DNA of 64,000 nucleotides, taken from Arthrobacter globiformis (GTDB taxonomy: Bacteria > Actinomycetota > Actinomycetes > Actinomycetales > Micrococcaceae). Each line of letters begins with the position of its first letter. The stretch's first letter is position 1. The DNA lies in contig NZ_JAUSXI010000001.1 of assembly GCF_030815865.1 (NCBI RefSeq), forward strand, positions 4,898,001 through 4,962,000. Direction: 5' to 3'. The notes beneath the pieces are model-generated. The model was not told the origin of the DNA. It ran no database searches and was given only the letters and a program-made list of their open reading frames with translations. The translations under genes and the position numbers were made by a program. Of this stretch, positions 54,001 through 62,209 are shown piece by piece.

Positions 54001-54597
54001 TCAGCCTTTGGCTGCCGTCACGAAGGCCCTGATCTTGGCCAGGTCCTTCACTCCCCTGCTTTGTTCGACGCCGGACGAGACGTCCACGCCCCACGCGCCG
54101 GCATCACGGGCGGCCTGGGATACGTTGGCGGGATCGAGGCCGCCGGCTAGGAGCCACTGCCGTCCCGCCAGGCCTTTGGCGCGCACGGAACCGTAGTCCC
54201 AGGCCTCGCCGGAACCGGGAACTGCGGCGTCGATAAGCAGCAGTTCCTCGCCCCAGTTGGTAAACGCGTCTGGTGCGGCACCCATGGTGACGGCGCGGAT
54301 GATCTTCATGCCGGCGTCGTGCGCTGTTTTTACGTCGTCCGGCGTGCGCTCACCGTGAAGCTGGATCCAGCCAAGCCCGGCGGCGCGGGCGATGGCCACC
54401 GCGTCGGCGGCCGGTTCGGAACGGAAGACGCCGACGGCGGCCACACCGTCGGGCACGGCCTTCACGAGCTGGGTGACCTGCGCGGGCGACACCACGCGGG
54501 GGCTGGCCGTCAGGACAAAGCCGACGGCGTCCGCTCCGGCTTCCACGGCTTCCCGGACTGATTCAGGCGTGCTCAGGCCGCAGACTTTGACGAACAT
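54001..54597 (-). CDS. trpF: Phosphoribosylanthranilate isomerase
   Basis: A 198-residue TIM-barrel enzyme of tryptophan synthesis. It starts F-V-K-V-C-G-L-S-T-P-E-S-V (catalytic Cys7-like), then G-A-D-A-V-G-F-V-L-T-A-S-P-R, Q-L-H-G-E-R-T-P, L-L-I-D-A-A-V-P-G-S-G-E and the phosphate-binding L-A-G-G-L-D-P-A-N-V with V-D-V-S-S-G-V-E-Q. It stands apart from other trp genes. Many actinobacteria use PriA for this step, so a dedicated trpF here is a point of interest. Confidence 0.93.
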   Translation of the reverse strand: MFVKVCGLSTPESVREAVEAGADAVGFVLTASPRVVSPAQVTQLVKAVPDGVAAVGVFRSEPAADAVAIARAAGLGWIQLHGERTPDDVKTAHDAGMKIIRAVTMGAAPDAFTNWGEELLLIDAAVPGSGEAWDYGSVRAKGLAGRQWLLAGGLDPANVSQAARDAGAWGVDVSSGVEQSRGVKDLAKIRAFVTAAKG

Positions 54598-54702
54598 TCA
54601 CCGGCTCCTCGTTGTTGAAAGCGTCGCCCACGACCGCAGCGATCCGTCGCCGACTTTACGCGGGGAAGGAGGGTGCGGGCAACGCGCGGATAGGCTGGGC
54701 TG

Positions 54703-55335
54703 ATGCAGATCATCCGCTTCGCCGACCTCAAACCCCAGCCCTGGCGCAACGGCGGCGGTGTCACCCGCGAGCTGGCCAGCCATCGCGGGGGCGCTTCGTC
54801 TGATGTCGCTGCGTCTGGGGCCACGTCATCGGACGACGGCGCGTGGGACTGGCGGGTCAGCATTGCCGACGTCACCAGTGCCGGGGAGTATTCCCCCTTT
54901 CCCGGGATGGAACGCGTGCTGACCGTGGTCGAGGGCGAACTGCTGTTGCTGGCCGTGGACGGGACCGAGCACCCGCTCGAAAGGTACCGGCCCTTCAGGT
55001 TCGCCGGCGGCGCGGACTCCTCCTCGGCCCTGCCCACGGGGGATGTCCGCAACCTCAACGTCATCGCCCGGGAGGGCGCTTTCAAGGCGTACACCTCCAT
55101 CGTGGAGCTGTCCAAGAAGCGGGCCCATCCCGTGTTCGAAGGCCAGCTGGGCATCCTGCTGCAGGGCCAGGCGGCGGTTACCGCAGGTGCCGATGCACGT
55201 GAGCCGGCCGGTGAGGTTACTGAACCTGTTCCGCTCAGCCGCTACGACGCAGTGGTGGGTTCGGACAGCCAGACGCCGGAGATCCTGGGCCGCGGGTTCC
55301 TGGCCGTGGTGTCCATCGACCCGGTGACCGACTAG
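54703..55335 (+). CDS. hutD: HutD family cupin-like protein
   Basis: A 210-residue protein. The start Q-I-I-R-F-A-D-L-K-P-Q-P-W-R-N-G-G-G-V-T-R-E-L, W-D-W-R-V-S-I-A-D-V, G-E-Y-S-P-F-P-G-M-E-R-V-L-T-V-V-E-G and D-V-R-N-L-N-V-I-A-R are HutD signatures. In other bacteria HutD modulates histidine utilisation, but no hut genes are near. ATG 54703, divergent from trpF. Confidence 0.88.
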   Translation: MQIIRFADLKPQPWRNGGGVTRELASHRGGASSDVAASGATSSDDGAWDWRVSIADVTSAGEYSPFPGMERVLTVVEGELLLLAVDGTEHPLERYRPFRFAGGADSSSALPTGDVRNLNVIAREGAFKAYTSIVELSKKRAHPVFEGQLGILLQGQAAVTAGADAREPAGEVTEPVPLSRYDAVVGSDSQTPEILGRGFLAVVSIDPVTD

Positions 55336-55378
55336 CAGCTCTGGTCCGCAGCCGGTACCGGAACCTAGACTCGGTGCC

Positions 55379-55909
55379 ATGACCAAGTCAAAATTCAGCG
55401 ACCTCCTGCTGCTGCAGATCGGCAACGAATTCGCGGCCTCGCAGCAGTACATTGCCGTGGCCGTCTGGTTCACCAACCAGGACCTCCCCCAACTGGCCAG
55501 GTACTTCTACCGGCAGTCGGTGGAGGAACGCAACCACGCCATGATGATGGTGCAGTACATGGTGGACCGCGGCGTTTCCGTCAGCATCCCCGGCGTGCCC
55601 GCCGTCCGCAATGACTTCGCCTCCGTCACGGACCCGCTGGCACTCGCGCTGCAGCAGGAGAAGGAAGTCACCCGCAGCATCGAAAGCCTCTTCCGCGCAG
55701 CCCGAGCCGAGGACGACGCCCTCGGCGAGCAGTTCATGCTCTGGTTCCTCAAGGAGCAGGTGGAGGAAGTCGCCTCGATGACCACCCTCCTGAACATCGC
55801 CGAACGGGCGGACAACACCTTCGACATCGAGAACTTCGTCGCCCGGGAAACCATCGGCGACGGCGGACGCGATACAGCAGCACCGGAGGCAGCCGGCGGC
55901 ACCCTCTGA
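55379..55909 (+). CDS. Ferritin (bacterial non-heme)
   Basis: A 176-residue iron storage protein of four-helix form. Ferroxidase residues are recognisable in I-G-N-E-F-A-A-S-Q-Q-Y (Glu, Tyr), V-E-E-R-N-H-A-M (E-x-x-H) and F-L-K-E-Q-V-E-E (E-Q). The C-terminal ~20 residues are a Gly/Ala tail. It likely forms 24-mers in the cytoplasm. ATG 55379 follows hutD after 43 bp. No clear iron-box operator was seen. Confidence 0.93.
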   Translation: MTKSKFSDLLLLQIGNEFAASQQYIAVAVWFTNQDLPQLARYFYRQSVEERNHAMMMVQYMVDRGVSVSIPGVPAVRNDFASVTDPLALALQQEKEVTRSIESLFRAARAEDDALGEQFMLWFLKEQVEEVASMTTLLNIAERADNTFDIENFVARETIGDGGRDTAAPEAAGGTL

Positions 55910-56041
55910 CCGGAGCGTTCTTTGGCGGCGGCCCGCCTCTGACCCGAGGAGCTGAGGCTGGCGGTGAGCTTTAGCACCAGCGGTGGCCGCCGCCGTCGGG
56001 CGTTGCTAGGGTGAAACCCAAGGTCCCCCTTTCCCGGGCCT

Positions 56042-56082
56042 CCGGACGACGGTTCAGTACCCGGTGCGCGACAAGACTGGCC
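56042..56082 (+). promoter_or_regulatory. Guanidine-III (ykkC-III) riboswitch
   Basis: The 41 nt hold, in the right order, the invariant blocks of the class: CCGGACGA, GTACCCGGT and GACAAGAC. CCGG (56042-56045) pairs with CCGG (56061-56064), and the loop CAGT with downstream ACTG gives the pseudoknot. AAAGGAT (56083-56089), the ribosome site of the first SMR gene, follows directly, so ligand binding should govern translation. The known ligand of this class is guanidinium. Confidence 0.9.
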
Positions 56083-56094
56083 AAAGGATCTGTC

Positions 56095-56418
56095 ATGTCG
56101 TGGTTCATCCTCATTTTTTCCGGCGCCCTTGAGGCGGTGTGGGCGGCAGCGCTGCACCGGGCGTCCCAGTCCTCCGGCCGGCGCCGGCTCGCGGCCGGAG
56201 CCCTTTTCCTCGTCGCGGTCGTCGCCAGCACCGCAGGCCTCGGCATCGCCATGCGGTCCATTCCCACCGGCACCGCCTACGCGGTATGGGTCGGCGTGGG
56301 TGTGGTGCTGACGTCGGCTTATGCGATCGTCGCCAAAGTTGAACGGCCGACGGCGGCGCGGCTCCTGCTGCTCGCCGGAATCGCAGCGTGCGTGGTCGGC
56401 CTGAAGGCGGTGGCATGA
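56095..56418 (+). CDS. SMR guanidinium exporter, first subunit
   Basis: A 107-residue four-helix SMR protein. The essential glutamate is in helix 1 (F-S-G-A-L-E-A-V-W-A-A-A-L) and helix 3 has the G-T-A-Y-A-V-W-V-G-V-G motif. ATG 56095 has AAAGGAT upstream, inside the expression platform of a guanidine-III riboswitch. It overlaps a second SMR gene by 4 bp. Paired SMR proteins act as asymmetric dimers, and those under guanidine riboswitches export guanidinium (Gdx type). The function is inferred from the riboswitch and the family. Confidence 0.9.
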   Translation: MSWFILIFSGALEAVWAAALHRASQSSGRRRLAAGALFLVAVVASTAGLGIAMRSIPTGTAYAVWVGVGVVLTSAYAIVAKVERPTAARLLLLAGIAACVVGLKAVA

Positions 56419-56789
56419 TGCCCGCGAAGCCTTCCACAGCGTGGATCATCCTGCTCGCCTCGGCCGTCCTGGAAGCTGTCTGGGCTACGGCACTGGGCCT
56501 GTCTGACGGCCTGACCCGGCCACTGCCTACCGTCATATTCGTAGTGGCCGCCGCGCTCAGCATGCAGGGCCTGGGTATGGCGGTGAAGCACATCCCGCTC
56601 GGCACTGCCTACGCCGTCTGGGTGGGGATCGGAGCGGCGCTGACGGTCGGCTGGGCCATGGCCACCGGCGTCGAACCCTTCAGCCTGCTCAAGGTGCTGT
56701 TCATCGCAGGCATTGTGGGATGCGCGGCCGGGCTCAAGATGCTGCCGGCGGGGCGGGCCCGTCCGCGCGGGGCTGATTCGGCTCCCTAG
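56415..56789 (+). CDS. SMR guanidinium exporter, second subunit
   Basis: A 124-residue partner with Glu in L-A-S-A-V-L-E-A-V-W-A-T-A-L-G and the G-T-A-Y-A-V-W-V-G-I-G motif. It has a hydrophilic C-terminal tail (R-A-R-P-R-G-A-D) absent from the first subunit. The ATGA overlap predicts equal production. ATG 56415 or 56418 may be used. Confidence 0.9.
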   Translation: MMPAKPSTAWIILLASAVLEAVWATALGLSDGLTRPLPTVIFVVAAALSMQGLGMAVKHIPLGTAYAVWVGIGAALTVGWAMATGVEPFSLLKVLFIAGIVGCAAGLKMLPAGRARPRGADSAP

Positions 56790-56816
56790 ACTGGGTCTCC
56801 TCTTTAGACTGGGCCC

Positions 56817-57467
56817 ATGGACACGCTCATGCACTCACTTCGGGACATCACCATCCGCCGGATCTCGGTCAGCGAGATGGACAACAACGTGTATCTGCTG
56901 ACGGCAAAGGAGTCCGGAGCGCAGCTGCTGATTGACGCCGCTGACGACCTGCCGGCCATCCAGGGCCTGCTGGCGGATGCCACGGCGGACACCTCAGGCG
57001 AGCCCAGGCTGGCGCTCATCGCCACCACGCACCAGCACTGGGACCACGTGCGCGCACTGCCGGCCCTCGTCGAGGCCACCGGAGCCAAGACCGCTGCCGG
57101 CACCGACGACGCCCCGGAACTTCCTGTGAAGGTGGACGTGCTGCTGGACCACGGCGACGTCGGGAACTTCGACGGGTTCGACGTCACGGCCGTCCACCTG
57201 CGCGGCCACACCCCCGGCTCCGTGGCGCTGGTTTACCAGGATCCGGAGGGACCGGCGCACATCTTCTCCGGTGACTCCCTGTTCCCCGGCGGCGTGGGCA
57301 ACACCCAGAAGGACCCCGAGCGGTTCAACCAGCTGCTCACGGACGTCACCGAGCGGATCTTCGGCGTCTATCCGGACGACACCGTGGTGCACCCGGGCCA
57401 CGGCAAGCCCACGACGCTCGGCGCCGAGCGGCCGCACCTTCAGGAGTGGCGCGCCCGCGGCTGGTGA
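56817..57467 (+). CDS. MBL-fold hydrolase (glyoxalase II-like)
   Basis: A 216-residue metallo-hydrolase. It has the metal motif T-T-H-Q-H-W-D-H at about residue 70, H-L-R-G-H-T-P-G-S, F-S-G-D-S-L-F-P-G-G-V-G and V-H-P-G-H-G-K-P-T-T. The layout fits actinobacterial thioester or S-mycothiol hydrolases of the glyoxalase II type. ATG 56817 is 27 bp after the SMR pair, but a role in guanidine handling is not suggested. Confidence 0.88.
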   Translation: MDTLMHSLRDITIRRISVSEMDNNVYLLTAKESGAQLLIDAADDLPAIQGLLADATADTSGEPRLALIATTHQHWDHVRALPALVEATGAKTAAGTDDAPELPVKVDVLLDHGDVGNFDGFDVTAVHLRGHTPGSVALVYQDPEGPAHIFSGDSLFPGGVGNTQKDPERFNQLLTDVTERIFGVYPDDTVVHPGHGKPTTLGAERPHLQEWRARGW

Positions 57468-57485
57468 ATCCGGGGTAACAAAAAA

Positions 57486-57537
57486 GCCGGTGGTTGAGCT
57501 TGTCGAAACCCGGGTTTCGAAAAGCTCAACCACCGGC
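57486..57537. repeat. REP-like palindrome acting as a bidirectional terminator
   Basis: A 52-bp almost perfect palindrome, with arms GCCGGTGGTTGAGCTTGTCG and its mirror, lies between the convergent MBL and helicase genes, with an A-run before it. It is the same family as 1156-1279 and the purU insertion. Confidence 0.85.
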
Positions 57538-57559
57538 TAGCCTTCACGGCGCTTAGTAC

Positions 57560-59410
57560 CTAGCGGCCGCGGCGCTCGTTCGACGCAGGGGCCGACGCGC
57601 GGCGCGGGGCCTTCCGGGCCGGACGTCCGTCACCGGAGCGGCCGCTGCCGCCCGAAGAGGAACCGCCCGAGTACGAGCCGCCCGAGGTGCCGCCAGTGGT
57701 TGAGGACCAAACCGGACCGTTGCCGCCGGCCTTGCTGCCAGCCGCTGCCCGCTGGCCGGTAGCGGGACGTCCGCTCCGCTGGCCGCCGGTGGCCGGGCGG
57801 CCGGTGCCGCCGCGGGGGGCATCGCTGCGGGTGAACCGGGATTCGGAACGTCCGTCCGAACCGCGGCCAGCCGATGAACGGCCACCAGCCGCAGGAACGT
57901 CGTTGCGGTGCGTGGACACCGTGCCACGGCCACGTGCGTTGCGGCGGGCTGCAGCCGCCGCAGTGGCGCGGTCCTCGTTCTGCTCGACTACGCGGTCTGC
58001 AGCGTCGCGGGCAGCGGCGCGGCCCTCGTAGGCAGCGGCGCGGCGTTCGGCGCGGGGGAGGTCCGTGCGCGGGGCCTCAGCGGAAACCCGCCCGCGGCCG
58101 CCGCGACCGCCCCGGCCGCCGGCCGTGGGTGATGCCTGGCGGCGTGCGCGCTTCCGCTCCGCGTTGGCGCCGGTGGAGGTGCCGCCGCCCTGGTTGGCTT
58201 TGGCGGCCAGCAGCGCGGCGCGGGTGCGCGGATCGATCTTGTCAGCCATTTCGCCCACCAGTTCTGCAACCAGCGGGGAGTTGGCACTGACGCGCTCGAA
58301 GTTGACCTCAACGCCGGCAGCCTTCATCAGCTTCTTGACGTCAGACTGCTGCTCCGGGAGGGTCAACGTGACCACGGTGCCGTCGGAACCGGCGCGTGCC
58401 GTACGGCCGGAGCGGTGCAGGTAGGCCTTGTGCTCCGTGGGCGGGTCAACGTGGATAACCAGTTCGACGTCGTCCACGTGGACGCCGCGGGCGGCGACGT
58501 CGGTGGCCACCAGGACGCGGACGTCACCGGAGGAGAACTCGGCAAGGTTGCGGTCGCGGGCGTTCTGCGACAGGTTGCCGTGCAGGTCGACGGCGGGAAT
58601 CCCGGCGTCGGTCAGGGTCTTGGCCAGCTTACGGGCGTGGTGCTTGGTCCGCATGAAGAGCACGCGGCGGCCGGCGCCGGAGGCGAGCTCGACGATCAGC
58701 TGCTTCTTGACCGTCTGGTCGTTGACCACCAGCACGTGGTGCTCCATCGTGGTCACTGCGGCCTGGGGGTCGTCCACGGAGTGGGTCAGCGGGTTGGACA
58801 GGTAGCGCTGGACGATCTTGTCCACGCCGTTGTCCAGGGTGGCGGAGAACAGCAGGCGCTGGCCCTGGCTGGGGGTCATGTCCATCAGCTTCTTCACCAC
58901 GGGCAGGAAGCCGAGGTCAGCCATGTGGTCGGCCTCGTCCAGAACGGTGATTTCCACTGCCTCGAGGGTCAGGATGCGCTGGCGGATGAGGTCCTCCAGC
59001 CGGCCCGGGCAGGCGATGACGATGTCGACGCCGGCGCGCAGGGCCTTTTCCTGGCGTGCCTGGGAGATACCGCCGTAGATCACGGTGGTGTTCAGGCCCA
59101 TGGCCTTGGCCAGCGGCTCGATGGTGGCGTTGATCTGAGTGGCGAGCTCACGGGTCGGCGCGAGGACCAGGCCCATGGGGCGCCCGGGCTTGCGGAAGTG
59201 CTTGGCTTCCCGCTCAGCGAGTCGTGCTACAAGCGGGATGGCAAACGCGATGGTCTTACCGGAGCCTGTGCGGCCTCGGCCCAGGACGTCGCGGCCGGCC
59301 AGGGTATCCGGCAGGGTCTTGACCTGGATGGGGAAGGGGGATTCGATGCCCTGGGCAGTCAGGGTTTCGGAGAGTGCCTTGGGCGTGCCGAGGGCAGCAA
59401 AAGTAGTCAT
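57560..59410 (-). CDS. DEAD-box RNA helicase
   Basis: A 616-residue ATP-dependent RNA helicase. Motifs in order: Q motif G-I-E-S-P-F-P-I-Q, I G-R-T-G-S-G-K-T, Ia P-T-R-E-L-A, II V-L-D-E-A-D (DEAD), III S-A-T, V T-D-V-A-A-R-G, VI H-R-S-G-R-T-A-R. The last ~190 residues are Arg/Gly/Ala-rich and probably bind RNA, as in RhlE/DeaD-type proteins. ATG 59410 is the start. A terminator that overlaps a 13-residue leader ORF sits ~170 bp upstream in the same direction, so expression may be set by attenuation. Confidence 0.93.
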   Translation of the reverse strand: MTTFAALGTPKALSETLTAQGIESPFPIQVKTLPDTLAGRDVLGRGRTGSGKTIAFAIPLVARLAEREAKHFRKPGRPMGLVLAPTRELATQINATIEPLAKAMGLNTTVIYGGISQARQEKALRAGVDIVIACPGRLEDLIRQRILTLEAVEITVLDEADHMADLGFLPVVKKLMDMTPSQGQRLLFSATLDNGVDKIVQRYLSNPLTHSVDDPQAAVTTMEHHVLVVNDQTVKKQLIVELASGAGRRVLFMRTKHHARKLAKTLTDAGIPAVDLHGNLSQNARDRNLAEFSSGDVRVLVATDVAARGVHVDDVELVIHVDPPTEHKAYLHRSGRTARAGSDGTVVTLTLPEQQSDVKKLMKAAGVEVNFERVSANSPLVAELVGEMADKIDPRTRAALLAAKANQGGGTSTGANAERKRARRQASPTAGGRGGRGGRGRVSAEAPRTDLPRAERRAAAYEGRAAARDAADRVVEQNEDRATAAAAARRNARGRGTVSTHRNDVPAAGGRSSAGRGSDGRSESRFTRSDAPRGGTGRPATGGQRSGRPATGQRAAAGSKAGGNGPVWSSTTGGTSGGSYSGGSSSGGSGRSGDGRPARKAPRRASAPASNERRGR

Positions 59411-59575
59411 ATGCGTTTATCAGGGTCTTTCAGGCGGTATCCAGCGGATATCGGCCCCCGACGCCGGTTGGCGCAGGGGGTCGCCGAAGAAAAGTCAGGT
59501 GGTCAACCGGGCTGCTGCCAGTTTCAGACAGCGGCCGCCGGGACCATTAGCGTTCATCGACGCAGGATGTGCCTC

Positions 59576-59634
59576 TCACATGAAAAAAGCCCACCAGAAG
59601 CGGGCATCACTGCACATCAAGTCCCACCAGTCTA
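59576..59634 (-). promoter_or_regulatory. Leader peptide and intrinsic terminator upstream of the helicase
   Basis: On the minus strand a -10-like TAGACT (59634-59629) is followed within ~12 bp by ATG 59617, which opens a 13-codon ORF, M-C-S-D-A-R-F-W-W-A-F-F-M, stop at 59576. The ORF overlaps a terminator: GCCCGC (59605-59600), TTCTG, GTGGGC (59594-59589), then TTTTTT. If transcription starts near 59622 the leader is almost leaderless. Aromatic codons within the terminator suggest translation-coupled attenuation of the helicase gene. Confidence 0.6.
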
Positions 59635-60104
59635 CCATCCGCGCCGTCCGGACCCGTTCCGGCCCGCTTCCGCCCCCTTGCCGGCTCCTTTTGCGGCCTC
59701 GACCGGTAGCGCTGGCCGTGCATTTGTCCCCTCGCGGCACCGCCCAGTGATGCGTGACGCAGCTCACTGACAACAATGGACGACATTTGGGACTGGCATG
59801 CTGGACATATGTCGAAGACTATTGCGGCGTTTCGCACTCAGTGCGAATTTCCTGCCGGCCGGGCTGATTACCGGCTGGACTGCGGGAATGCGCTTTTCCG
59901 GCGGGCCGCTCCGCCCGGCGCGCGGACGTCGCGCCCGTCCGCCGCCGGGCGGCGCGGGCGGCGGGCGCACGCTTTGCCGCGTTCCGCCGCTCATAGTCTT
60001 AACACCATCCCAACTGTTAGTTCCGTCACATCTGCGGCGGACCGACGCGGCCGGCACGGCAACTTCCTGTTCGTGCCGGCACCTGTGACAAGGAAGAAGA
60101 CTTG
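59635..60104. other. Divergent gap between helicase leader and permease
   Basis: No gene is supported in this ~470 bp. The standout is the palindrome TTCGCACT-C-AGTGCGAA (59831-59847), a perfect 8-1-8 repeat that could be an operator for either side. The part from 59880 to 59980 is very GC-rich and lacks coding character. Confidence 0.5.
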
Positions 60105-61601
60105 ATGTCTGAACGCACCACCAGCATTTCCGTTCAACCGTCCACAGAGGGTGCTGAATCCGGCCAAAGCAGGGAACCGCACCTGGCCCGCGGACTTGGC
60201 AACCGCCACATCCAGCTCCTGGCCATCGGCGGCGCCATCGGCACCGGCCTGTTCATGGGCTCCGGCAAGACCATCTCCCTCGCCGGCCCGTCCGTCATCT
60301 TCGTGTACATGATCATCGGCTTCATGCTGTTCTTCGTCATGCGGGCCATGGGCGAGATCCTGCTCTCCAACCTGAACTACAAGTCCTTCAGCGACTTCGC
60401 CGGCGACATCCTTGGCCCCTGGGCAGGCTTCTTCACCGGGTGGTCCTACTGGTTCTTCTGGGTAGTGACGGGCGTGGCCGATATCGTAGCCATCGCCGGT
60501 TACGTGGACAAGCTGGCCCCGGGCACTCCCCTCTGGATCCCGGCACTGATCACTCCCGTGGTCCTCATCCTGCTGAACCTTCCCACCGTCAAGGCCTTCG
60601 GCGAGGCGGAGTTCTGGTTCGCCATCATCAAGGTGGTGGCAATCCTCGCCCTGATCGCCACAGGTGTGGTCATGATCGCCACCAACTTCACCTCGCCGAG
60701 CGGCGCGGTGGCTAACCTGGCGAACATGTGGAACGACGGCGGCATGTTCCCGCACGGCCTGTTCGGCTTCATCCTCGGCTTCCAGATCGCCATCTTCGCT
60801 TTCGCCGGCATCGAACTAGTGGGCACCGCAGCCGCCGAAACCAAGAACCCGGAAAAGAACCTCCCCCGGGCCATCAACTCGATCCCGATCCGTGTCCTGC
60901 TCTTCTACGTGGGCGCCCTTGTGGTCATCATGGCCGTCAACCCGTGGCGGAGCATCGACGCCGCCAGCAGCCCGTTCATCGGCATGTTCACCCTCGCCGG
61001 CCTGGGCATCGCCGCCGTCGTGATCAACCTGGTGGTCCTCACCTCGGCCGCCTCCAGTGCCAACTCCGGCATTTACTCCACCTCGCGCATGGTCTACGGC
61101 CTCGCGCAGGACGGCAACGCCCCGAAGGCCTTCGGCAAGCTCAGCGTCCGCAAGGTTCCGCAGAATGCACTCCTGTTCTCGTGCATCTTCCTGCTGGCCG
61201 GCCTGGTCCTGCTGTACGCGGGCGACTCCGTGATCGGCGCCTTCACCATCGTCACCTCCGTGGCTTCGGTGCTGACCATGTTCGTCTGGTCGATGATCCT
61301 CATCAGCTACATCGTGTTCCGCCGCCGCCGGCCGGAACTCCACGAGGCGTCCGCCTTCAAGATGCCGGGTTCGGCCTTCATGCCCTACGTGGTCCTGGCC
61401 TTCTTCGCGTTCATGCTCGTGGCCCTGGCCCAGGCCGAGGACACCCGCCTGGCGCTGGTGGTTGCCCCGGTGTGGTTCCTGCTGCTGGGCGCTGCCTGGC
61501 ACTTCAACCGCCAGACGCCCCTGCAGCAGGCCCGGATCGCGGAGTGGAAGGCCGAGGGTGCCAGCGTTCCCGCCCCTGCGGCCGGCTCCGGCACGGCCTA
61601 G
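60105..61601 (+). CDS. Amino acid permease (APC, AAT family, CycA-like)
   Basis: A 498-residue transporter with 12 predicted helices. The first has the AAT hallmark L-A-R-G-L-G-N-R-H-I-Q-L-L-A-I-G-G-A-I-G-T-G-L-F, followed by G-S-G-K-T-I-S-L-A-G-P-S. The G-F-Q-I-A-I-F-A-F-A-G-I-E-L-V-G segment and N-S-G-I-Y-S-T-S-R-M-V-Y-G-L-A are typical of D-Ser/D-Ala/Gly (CycA) and GABA/Asn carriers. ATG 60105 is used; TTG 60102 is adjacent. The exact substrate is uncertain. A very strong terminator follows. Confidence 0.9.
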   Translation: MSERTTSISVQPSTEGAESGQSREPHLARGLGNRHIQLLAIGGAIGTGLFMGSGKTISLAGPSVIFVYMIIGFMLFFVMRAMGEILLSNLNYKSFSDFAGDILGPWAGFFTGWSYWFFWVVTGVADIVAIAGYVDKLAPGTPLWIPALITPVVLILLNLPTVKAFGEAEFWFAIIKVVAILALIATGVVMIATNFTSPSGAVANLANMWNDGGMFPHGLFGFILGFQIAIFAFAGIELVGTAAAETKNPEKNLPRAINSIPIRVLLFYVGALVVIMAVNPWRSIDAASSPFIGMFTLAGLGIAAVVINLVVLTSAASSANSGIYSTSRMVYGLAQDGNAPKAFGKLSVRKVPQNALLFSCIFLLAGLVLLYAGDSVIGAFTIVTSVASVLTMFVWSMILISYIVFRRRRPELHEASAFKMPGSAFMPYVVLAFFAFMLVALAQAEDTRLALVVAPVWFLLLGAAWHFNRQTPLQQARIAEWKAEGASVPAPAAGSGTA

Positions 61602-61643
61602 ATCCTTCATGCGGCTTGACCCCGCGGGCTGAGCCCGCATCCC

Positions 61644-61690
61644 GAAAAACCGCGCCGCGGCCACCCCGGTGGTCCGCGGCGCGGTTTTTC
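61644..61690 (+). terminator. Intrinsic terminator of the permease gene
   Basis: A perfect 17-bp stem pairs 61644-61660 with 61674-61690 and the stem itself ends in TTTTTC, followed by TTTTC. It is A-rich on the other side, so it may work both ways. Confidence 0.93.
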
Positions 61691-61746
61691 TTTTCTTTGC
61701 CCTGTTCTTCTTTGGCCAGGTCCAGCTCCGGTAAGCGGTGAGGAAG

Positions 61747-61788
61747 GTGTTAAGCGGAAATTACACAGGGCGCCGGGCGCTGTAACAC
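61747..61788 (+). promoter_or_regulatory. Inverted repeats in the nir promoter region
   Basis: GTGTTA (61747-61752) mirrors TAACAC (61783-61788), and TTACA (61761-61765) mirrors TGTAA (61781-61785). Half sites resemble parts of actinobacterial GlnR boxes (GTnAC/GAAAC type) but do not match fully. The position, about 75-115 bp before the start, fits a nitrogen regulator. Confidence 0.35.
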
Positions 61789-61861
61789 GTGCGGCGAAGG
61801 ATGGACCCATGCCGGGCTGATGGCAGCGGCCGCAGCGTCCCTCCGCCGAAAGGATCCGACC

Positions 61862-62209
61862 GTGATCTTGAAGAACATCTTCCTTCAGGGCATCTTCCCG
61901 TTCGACGGTGCAGGGCTCGAAAAAGCCGTGCCCATCCACAGCCAGCTCTCCCATTTCGTCCCGGACGGCGTGATCAACCAGACGCTGTATTTCCGTGGCG
62001 GCAACTCCTCCCCCGAACTGATCACGGTGGTTCTGATGCGGGACGGCGTGCCCATGCGGTACTTCCCGATTGCTGCCAAAGGGGACGTCCACGTCCCGCT
62101 GCGCGTCGTGGAGGACATCGACGGCGGCTCGCTGATCGAGCTGAGATTGCTGGCGGACACGGGGGTCAGCGGCTCCGTCGTCATCGACATGGGCATGGTG
62201 GAGCACTGA
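61862..62209 (+). CDS. Small protein of the nitrite assimilation operon
   Basis: A 115-residue protein starting at GTG 61862 with AAAGGATC upstream. It reads I-L-K-N-I-F-L-Q-G-I-F-P-F-D-G-A-G and ends G-S-V-V-I-D-M-G-M-V-E-H, with alternating hydrophobic residues that suggest a beta-sandwich. It overlaps nirB by one base (TGATG), so it is co-translated with it. I believe related genes precede nirB in other Arthrobacter, but I know no function. Confidence 0.75.
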   Translation: MILKNIFLQGIFPFDGAGLEKAVPIHSQLSHFVPDGVINQTLYFRGGNSSPELITVVLMRDGVPMRYFPIAAKGDVHVPLRVVEDIDGGSLIELRLLADTGVSGSVVIDMGMVEH

